From the NCBI GenBank assembly GCA_021229015.1, contig CM037785.1:2416964-2480963 (forward strand): a DNA stretch of 64,000 bases. Reading direction: 5' to 3'. This document shows, in pieces, positions 56,871-64,000 of the stretch. This DNA is from Solen grandis (lineage: Eukaryota; Mollusca; Bivalvia; Adapedonta; Solenidae). The notes under the pieces are model-generated. The model worked only from the letters and a program-made list of their open reading frames with translations. It was not told the origin of the DNA and searched no databases. A program made the position numbers and the translations under genes. Numbering within the stretch: the first letter of the stretch is position 1; each line of letters opens with the position of its first letter.

Positions 56871-59327
56871 GGAAACACTATCGACGGAACGTTTAACTTA
56901 ACAAACATATTAAATATAATCGCAAAATTGATTTGGTCTACATATGCTATGATGTACAGACGCAAACCATACTTGAAGATGACGAACCACTTGTATCGCA
57001 TCACAGAAAGGGGTTTTCACTGGGTACAAGTATCATGTCCTATTTAACATGCTACCCTAATACTTGCTTTACAGATTTTAATTAATATAAATGTTTTTGT
57101 TCGGCGCATATATTATGCTCTATATTATTTTTTTTAGGAAATGGAAGTATTTCACTAATGTCTTATTGTCGATATCATGTTGTCGCTTACTGTTTTATTC
57201 AAAACTATTTTACGTCCAATTAGAAAAAAAAAGTTCCTATACGTTTAATACATCAATCCCTCTAGGTTGAGCCAGTACTTCGCGCCTGAGAATGTCATGA
57301 AAAATCCTTGCCGCAATGGGGCACGGGTCAACAACCTTTGGGTCCGCAGTCGGGATTTTACCATGGTGTCATGGCGCCCTTGTTTTATGTAAGAACGTTT
57401 TGCAGAAGATATAATCAACGTTTTTTTTGTTTTGTTTTTCAAAAGATATTTCAATTAAGATATCCAGTAAGATCACCACTGGAACTTGGTCAATGGAAGC
57501 TGTATTGCAGATTATACTATCACTATACATATCCAACAACCTGTTAAACTGTTAAGTTGAAGCGAATATATTATTATCTTAACATAAATTTTGTTTTACG
57601 TTAATTATGATAGTAATAGCATTTCTGTATCGCACGATGTTTCCGGGCTATGTTTGGTCATAGACACCCCCCCCCCCCCACCCCCTTCTTTACTTCGCGG
57701 AGATAAAGTTCAAAATCTTGTTTTCTGTCTTCTCACTAGATAGTAATATTTTTATGTTTATTTCAAAACGATTGCCTCATGGAAGTTGAAACTGAATTAA
57801 AATGTGTTGATAGTCGATGCCGCAGATAAAGTAAACTGTAATGAAAAAAATGCAGCCATACAAGTTTCCATTTTGAAAGATTTATCGGCGTAGCTCTCAG
57901 ACGTACTTAGCATAAAAATAAAATTAAAAATAAAATGCGTCTATATAATGCAGACAAACTTAAATCATTTTCCTTATGACTCAGAAACGATGAGTAACAA
58001 GTAGAATGTTCAAACAGAAGGTCTAAAGTTTTAAATTTTAATTTTATTTAAAAAAAGGGTTATTTTAAACTTGATAATTAGTAATATAATTAGTCATGTG
58101 TTCGTTAACATAATGAAGGAGAATCGCATTGGCACTACGTGCTTAGTCTCTTTCACATTGCCATGGTGTCTGAGAGTCGTCAGTGAACATGGGTGTTAAT
58201 AAAACATGAAACAACGAAACCGTATAATGTAGATAGAATGAACTGCCATGTTTCATTCGGAGAACACTATAAGTTTACTCAATTTATAGCACTGTGTTCT
58301 CAATTTCCTATACTTGTCTTAGCTAAGCATGACAGTTATTGACTTAATATAAAATAAGTCCAGGTAGTCTATAGCAGCTCATAGCTGAAATCGTATCCAC
58401 TCGGCAATTCCCAGCATAACTCGGTAAGAATCTACAAGATGATCCGAATGACTTACCAGCATCCGTTTGAGAAAGCTCAAAACTATTTTAACCCAGAAAA
58501 AATACTTGTATAAAACACAATTTTATTACTTTAATACTTAATTTATTCATTGACTATGAACGCGATGGACGGAGGGCCATGAATAAGACATATAGTCACT
58601 TAAAACAGGTGAGTTGCTCAAAATTAAGCACTAGTGTATATTTGCTGTGTATATTCGTGTCCTCTTTTCAATTATCAGCGACTGGATCCGAAACTCGGAC
58701 AAACATTTTCGTGATGTATCAACATGGATCACAATCTCGGCATTTTCTACAGGCTTAAGCGAGTTATTGCTTTGGTTACGTTCATAATATGAACATCGTA
58801 CGTATATATTCTTTTTGAATATATGTATATTCTTCAAAAGGATACAAATGAATTGCCCTATATTTATACAGATTTCTTGATAACTCCCTACTTTCGGTTC
58901 TGTTGGTGCACGGGAGGTCTCTCTGCAAACCACTTTTTTACGCACATGCAGGTCTCTGCATTTAGTACAGGCAGAATCTCTACATACCATTGGTTTCTCA
59001 TTGTTTTCAAGTGTTCTAAGCCCTACTTGGTTTTCGTTTTCCTACTTTGTATGCACTTTGTTGTGTTTTCGTTGTCAGATAAAAAATTATATATACATTT
59101 CTTACCATCACACATACACATTATCAATCAACTAAATCCTTGTGGGGGCTGGGAGGCGCAACACTACGGTAAATTACAGACCGGGTGTAAATGTCTGGCT
59201 GGTAAATTACATCCCGCTATAGGAGTCTCGCTGGTTAGATTAATACAATGACCAGGCCGCTAGCTATGGCCTTCCCAGACACAAAGTACTGGTCCAACCC
59301 AAGAACCGTCGAGAGGGATTAGTATAC
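56871..59327. other. Unassigned sequence
   Basis: A mixed C tract lies at 57667-57686. No coding, RNA or repeat feature is supported. The 142-codon ORF at 58823-59251 has no recognised domain. 59150-59327 may be LTR-element internal sequence, with a purine-rich CGAGAGGGATTAG just before the LTR-like start at 59328. Confidence 0.35.
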
Positions 59328-60115
59328 TGTAAAGGAGTCTTTGTTAAATTGCTATACTCCTTATTTTGTATTGTATTGTTCTGTCCTGTCAGTTGTGAGT
59401 TTGTATCTGTGGCATGTTAACTGTTCATGTGCACCATATCCTGTCACTGTGAACTGTGTTATGTGAACTGATTATGTTTGTATCTGTGGCATGTGAACTG
59501 TTCATGTGCACCATGTCCTGTCACTGTGAACTGTGTTATGTCAACTGATTATGTTTGTAGCATGATGAACTTTTAACTGTTCATGTGCACCATTCCTGTC
59601 ACTGTGAACTGTGTTATGTAACTGATTATGTTTGTATCTGTGGCATGTGAACTGTTCATGTGCACCATGTCCTGTCACTGTGAACTTTAATTATGTCAAC
59701 TGATTATGTTTGTACAGCGTGCATGGTTTTAGTGATTGTTGAGTGAGTGAGATTTTAATCCTTTGTCCCTGACCATATAAATATGAATTTATCCTTCTGT
59801 TCTGTCACTTCGGAATCAGACTTTCCCAAAGTCAGGATCAACGTATTCCACTTTATTGTAGTTTCCCAGACTATAGACGTAGTGTCGTTCTAATAAGTTA
59901 GTGCTGGTAAGTGCTAGAATTTATATCCTGAGATATTATATTTTTATTTCAACGCGTCTGCTATTTTGAATTGCCTGAATCCAATTCATGTGTATTTATT
60001 ATTGTTTTATAATTTGTTTTCAGGCCCTCTAACAATAGTCAGTGTGATTTATAAATACTCGAATAAATGTATGAAAGGGAACCCAGGAGTTGTTGTTCTC
60101 CATGACCCCGTTACA
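59328..60115 (+). mobile_element. Putative LTR, 788 bp, followed by a primer-binding site
   Basis: The segment begins TGTAAAGGAG and ends CCCCGTTACA, giving the TG..CA ends of an LTR with a 5-bp inverted repeat (TGTAA/TTACA). Two bases later comes TGGCGCCCAACGTGGGAC (60118-60135), complementary to the 3' end of tRNA-Lys(CTT) with one mismatch: a primer-binding site. Four tandem units of about 77 bp lie inside. There is no second copy of this LTR in the window, so it is supported by its ends and the PBS only. Confidence 0.5.
59403..59711. repeat. Four tandem 77-bp units
   Basis: Units start at 59403, 59480, 59557 and 59634. Each contains GTATCTGTGGCATG.GAACTG, TTCATGTGCACCAT, CCTGTCACTGTGAACTGTGT and AACTGATTATGTTT. 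The third unit has small deletions. Confidence 0.9.
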
Positions 60116-60117
60116 AA

Positions 60118-60135
60118 TGGCGCCCAACGTGGGAC
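60118..60135 (+). promoter_or_regulatory. LTR-retrotransposon primer-binding site, tRNA-Lys type
   Basis: TGGCGCCCAACGTGGGAC, two bases after TTACA. The same 17-base core recurs at 60381-60397. Confidence 0.7.
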
Positions 60136-60236
60136 TGTGGTATCGGTGCTAGGTATGTCTGAGACACATGCACATGGTTATATTTACCCTATAACTCCTA
60201 GAATTCAGGGACGAATTCTAAAATGAAGGGGGATAA
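60136..60236 (+). mobile_element. Short internal remnant ending in a polypurine tract
   Basis: Only about 100 bp separates the first primer-binding site from the next LTR-like segment. Its right end, AATTCAGGGACGAATTCTAA followed by AATGAAGGGGGATAA, resembles the 3' end of Ty3/gypsy pol genes with the polypurine tract immediately before the LTR. Confidence 0.55.
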
Positions 60237-60378
60237 TGTCACAGTAGCGATAACTCACAATAGGGGAGAATCATATGTAAGTGGCCGGGTAGCTCAGTCG
60301 GTAGAGCATTCGCCCTGTAAGCAAAAGGCCCCGGGTTCGAGTCCCGGTCAGTCTGCATATTTTTCTCACCATGTGACA
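60237..60378 (+). mobile_element. 142-bp LTR containing a tRNA-like sequence
   Basis: The segment starts TGTCACAG and ends TGTGACA (7-bp inverted terminal repeats). It is preceded by a polypurine tract and followed, after TT, by TGGCGCCCAACGTGGGA (60381-60397), a tRNA-Lys primer-binding site. Inside lies a tRNA-like sequence with A and B boxes at 60283-60357. An LTR this short, carrying a Pol III promoter, resembles the plan of plant Cassandra elements (LTR with a 5S-derived promoter) but with a tRNA. No partner LTR is visible in the window. Confidence 0.6.
60283..60357 (+). tRNA. tRNA-like sequence, anticodon TGT (Thr-like), probably a pseudogene
   Basis: The sequence folds as a cloverleaf: D stem GCTC/GAGC, anticodon stem TTCGC/GCAAA with one mismatch, loop CCTGTAA, a 5-base variable region, and a perfect T stem CCGGG/CCCGG with loop TTCGAGT. 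The A box TAGCTCAGTCGG (60290-60301) and B box GGTTCGAGTCC (60334-60344) match the Pol III consensus. The acceptor stem pairs at only five of seven positions (counting G-T), and base 33 is C rather than T, so it is unlikely to serve in translation. It lies inside an LTR-like segment. Confidence 0.6.
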
Positions 60379-60380
60379 TT

Positions 60381-60397
60381 TGGCGCCCAACGTGGGA
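60381..60397 (+). promoter_or_regulatory. Second tRNA-Lys type primer-binding site
   Basis: TGGCGCCCAACGTGGGA, two bases after TGTGACA. Confidence 0.7.
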
Positions 60398-63289
60398 TGT
60401 TGTAAGAATCTGTTTCCCAATCTAGGGTGAGTTAAATCTAAATACAAGAAAACACGGAGGGTTTGTTAGCATAGACTATTTATTTAGTTACTATTTCAGA
60501 AGAAAACGCGAGCGCTATAAATTTAGAAGAAAATAATACTGCATGAAATTTATTACTTCTCTTTTTTAGAACACACATTTTTCTATGGATTGAATAAAAG
60601 TTTTTGTTATTAACGACAATTGAACATTATTGAAAACATCTTTTTAATGAATAAATTCTTTTATCTATACAACTTTGCAGCATTCCACATGTAATAAATT
60701 AATAGCAGAATTGAATCATGATTAGTTCATATACTTTTGCTAAAAAAAAAGAAAAAAAAAACAAACAAAAAAAACACTTACACACAATATATATATTAAA
60801 GTACAGCGGAACATGTAGATGTTCGTCCTGCAGCACCGGAAAACCTTACAGCCACGCTCTCTTTGGCGTCAGAAGATTCCTACCATACCACTTGACGACG
60901 ATGGTTGATGTTGCTGATTGTTTTTCCTGTATTCGCCTATGTGTCGAGGAAAGACGTACTGAGGAAGTATCGTGGGAACCGAATGAATGACTGGACTGAA
61001 CTTGATGAACGACAGCTGGACATTAAAAACATTGCTATCAGGAAACCACGACGTCTTGCTTTTCAGTTTTGAAAAGGTGTTAACAATACGCGAAACCGTG
61101 ATAGATTATTTCCACCTTTACTATTTCAAACTTAGAATAACGAAAGGAACTGTTCTGTCCAAGTCTCCTTGTATTTTATATTTTGTCGGATATAATTTGT
61201 GTATTTTTAATGGTTTAACGATTATGCATATTCAGATTTGAGCAGTTCGACGTCACATTTACTGTTTTTAAATTGTCAAATTTTGACGAGTGATTTTCTG
61301 TTGTAATACAACTTCAATTTTTGAAACATTAATTGTATTGACATAAGATTGCATAATTTAACCACCATTAAATGCCGAAATCCTTGGAGCTTCCATGGGC
61401 TTCGGCCCCTGAGCCCCAACCAGAGCTCTGCCCTGGACCTGCAAGTGGGCTTAATTCGGCTCCCTTGCGTATTTGTGCGTACCCTCAGTTTTGGCCTAGC
61501 TACGCCCCTGGTTACAGCCGAATTACATTATTCCACGCCACGCGCGTGTATTCTACATGCTTAGTGTGTTGAACTCGAACAGCTGGATTAAATGTGTTTA
61601 TGATGCAACTTTATTCATACGATGTTGAATGGTATGAGAAATACACAAGTAGTCGTTATTTTTCAGTTTTCTTGGTGTTAGATTACAAATAATAATTCGT
61701 TCAAAGTCCGTTCATTCATGTTTTGTTTGTTTTTATAATCGAGATCTACAATCAGTATAGGTCTGATAAGTGGTTCGTTCCTTTTCATGAGCTCGTTTGG
61801 TAAAAATTGGTATGAAATAACAATTCATGTCAGATCCTATTCATCTTATTATAGCTTATACAAATGTACTGACCAATTCAGACATGAAGAGCACGCGGAA
61901 AATATTACACACGATTTGCTGAAAAAATCCATTGGATTAATCTTAATATATCAAAAATAAAGTTTATTGATCTTTTGGTGTTTTACGTCGCTGCGATAGT
62001 TAAGCCATATAGCGACGTCCAGCTAATTACAAGTATCACAAACTTAGGCTTATTCATTCTCAAGGAATTCAGCGGACAATGATTTTTATATTAAATGTCA
62101 CTGTGAACTTAACTTTTGATCGAATGACCTCAAAATCAAAAGGGGTCTTCAACTGACAATGGGCAATTGTCCTACCAAGTTGCAAAAACCTATGCTTATT
62201 CCTTCTCAGGCTGGCCTTAAAAAAATTGTTGTTTGGAGTTACCCGACCGACTCACAAAAATCGCCGCGACTCAAAAACCTTTCAGGTGTCTGATTTTTTT
62301 TTTTTGCTAGATCAATCGTATTTCTATCTTACACATGAAGTCATAATATATAGAAGTTGCAGAAAAAGAACCTTACACAACAGGCAATGTCCAGGTGTAT
62401 AGCTGCTATAAATTCATCAAACAACTGCTAACACAAAATATTTCCAGTTTTGATAATCGGCATCTCAAAGAAGCTGTTCTAGAGTTCAAAAGGAAACCGC
62501 ACACTGGCTTGTGTCAGTTTCACACCCTTTGAACTGCAGTATGTTAATTTCTTGCAGTGTGTAGAGTGGATGTCACACAAGGTGAAATTTAAATCAGTGG
62601 AGGGGGCACAGAGGGGTGCATTTGGTGACACTTTTGCAAGCATTCCTTTCAGGATAATTGACAGCTTCTCATCCCATAATTAATACACAGACTTCTACAA
62701 ATCTACTCATCCTGTTGACACTGCTTTTCCCCCTTTACCGGAATCATATTGCACCTAAATGAGGTTTAATTTATGTGCTGATAAGAATATGTGACAACAT
62801 AGCCCTCTGTTTCCCCAATGCACGTGAGAGATGTTTTGGGATTATGACTGAAAACAACTTTAGAATGAAATAAGGACAAGAAACTGGTAGGCAACGCACA
62901 ATAATTATTAGATCTCCCAAACAAACTGACTTATTGCTTTTACTCCGTTTCTTCTTCTTTCTTGCGCCGGTAATTGTGTATGGGCCATATCTCGGAGACC
63001 GCGCGACATATCTTTACAAAACTTCATATGATTACAGCCCTCAATGTGTAGTGGTGCCTCCCAGATTTTTGTAAATGGGGGGTCCCTGGGGATTAGGCCC
63101 CATTCCCTCAAAGATGGCTTTTTGCATAAAAAATGTATTTTGGTTAAATATTTCAAATTTTCAACCTTGAATCAAATCTGTTTTTGTTCCTCATAATAGG
63201 AAGAAATGCAAAGTACTACTTTGGTGTACCCTGAGATCAGCCAGGAGCCTGGCCCCATCCCTTCAATTTTTCTTATAATCTTATATCTC
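60398..63289. other. Unassigned sequence with degenerate repeat remnants
   Basis: Near 61385-61515, GGGCTTCGGCCCCTGAGCCC and TTTTGGCCTAGCTACGCCCC look like parts of a degenerate transposon. 62110-62220 and 63055-63100 (AATGGGGGGTCCCTGGGG) also have a dispersed-repeat character. The ORF at 60718-60990 opens with an A-rich lysine stretch and has no domain. No gene is supported. Confidence 0.35.
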
Positions 63290-64000
63290 AACAAGAGCTG
63301 TCAGAGGACAGCACGCTCGACTATTCAAAATGCTTGTTGGTAAATCAAATGAAATCTAATAATAATAATAGTCAAATTGATATACCTTGATAGTCTGATA
63401 CCCCTTAATATTTTTATGAAGCTTAAAATGAATCCCATGCCTAGTTACTGAGACATAAGCATAATAACACTGTGCATGCAAAACTTTAACAAATTATCCA
63501 AGTTAGAAAGGGCCATAATTTGTATAAAATTCAGTCCAAAAGTTATCCTCCTTGGTTTTCTGATGCCCCTGAAGATACTCCTTAACTTTCTAGTCAATTC
63601 CACAAGCAATTTCTGAGATATAAGCTGGATAGTAGCTTGAATGCAAAACATTAACCAAAATTCTAAGTTAAAAGGGGGCCATAATTTTTAATATATTCCA
63701 TCAAGTGTTATCTTCCTTTATAGTATGATACCCCTGAACACATTAAAGATGTTTCAAATCAATCCCATGCCTGGACTCTGAGATATAAGCATGAAAGTAC
63801 CTTGCATGCAAAACTTTAACCAAAATTTCTAAGTTAAAAAGGGGCCATAATTTGTAACATATTCTATCAAGAGTTATCTACCATGAAAGTATGATACCCT
63901 AAACATATTTAAGATGTTTCAAATCAATTGCATGCCTGGATACTGAGATATTAGCATGAAAGTACCTTGCATGCAAAACTTTAACCAAAATTTCTAAGTT
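63290..64000 (-). mobile_element. HINE-like element, copy 3, partial
   Basis: On the minus strand the end reads GCTGTC-CTCT-GACAGC followed by TCTTGTT (plus-strand 63290-63312), the same hairpin-TCTTGTT layout as copies 1 and 2 but with a different stem. The core contains tandem units of about 165 bp with AAAACTTTAACCAAAATTTC and GGGGCCATAATTTGTA (near 63480, 63647, 63811 and 63975). The element continues beyond the window. Confidence 0.6.

Noticed and set aside
58823..59251. 142-codon ORF
   Set aside because: Random-looking composition, overlapping a 119-codon minus ORF over the same bases, with no motif.
60718..60990. 90-codon ORF with a lysine-rich start and several cysteines
   Set aside because: The lysine run is an A-rich simple tract and the cysteines do not form a known finger pattern.

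Overview
The window reads as AT-rich eukaryotic DNA from an invertebrate animal, most likely a bivalve or other mollusc. That is an inference: the interspersed repeats ending in a GGGCCATCATGGCCC hairpin plus TCTTGTT, and the CR1-like LINEs with a GDxHPxPGP leader, are types I associate with molluscan genomes, but no search was possible. No ordinary host gene is convincingly visible. The coding signal comes almost entirely from transposable elements: three LINE retrotransposons, a MULE DNA transposon with a five-exon transposase gene, and a small P2X7-like zinc-domain ORF inside another inverted-repeat element. A 100-base N run at 19458-19557 is an assembly gap.

Layout. 1-18900: interspersed repeats rich in short palindromes. 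One family ends in a hairpin plus CTAG and carries 18-bp double CRE palindromes in 454-bp tandem units. Two Helentron/HINE-like elements (2456-3236, 9466-10289) sit in this region, each next to a related copy of its own target without the insertion. 18900-21200: unassigned, with CA-rich simple sequence and the gap. 21208-34050: a three-level LINE nest. LINE A (+) is interrupted by LINE B (-), which is interrupted by LINE C (-). The B/C junction has a perfect 14-bp target duplication; the A/B junction has a 6-bp one and restores the LINE A reading. 34050-38440: unassigned, with one tRNA-derived SINE-like copy and a small MITE. 38440-42010: a satellite of about 33 copies of a 107-bp monomer. 44511-49906: a TTAA-flanked inverted-repeat element carrying the P2X7-like ORF, into which a 3.8-kb MULE has inserted with a 9-bp duplication (TGCTCCGAG). 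51285-52445: an 88-bp satellite apparently expanded from a dispersed repeat. 52560-59300: unassigned AT-rich sequence with long T runs, a MITE and an RFX-type palindrome. 59328-60398: two LTR-like segments, each followed by a tRNA-Lys-type primer-binding site; the shorter one (142 bp) contains a cloverleaf-compatible tRNA-like sequence with intact Pol III A and B boxes. 63290-64000: the end of a third hairpin-TCTTGTT element with about 165-bp tandem repeats.

The features do not form a pathway; they record successive insertions. The most unusual points are the LTR containing a tRNA-like gene, the P2X7-like ORF inside a TIR element, the HINE insertions with paralogous empty sites in the same window, and the periodic double-CRE palindromes. 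All LINE reading frames carry frameshifts or stops, so none looks autonomous. The MULE gene keeps canonical splice sites but has lost the middle of its catalytic core.
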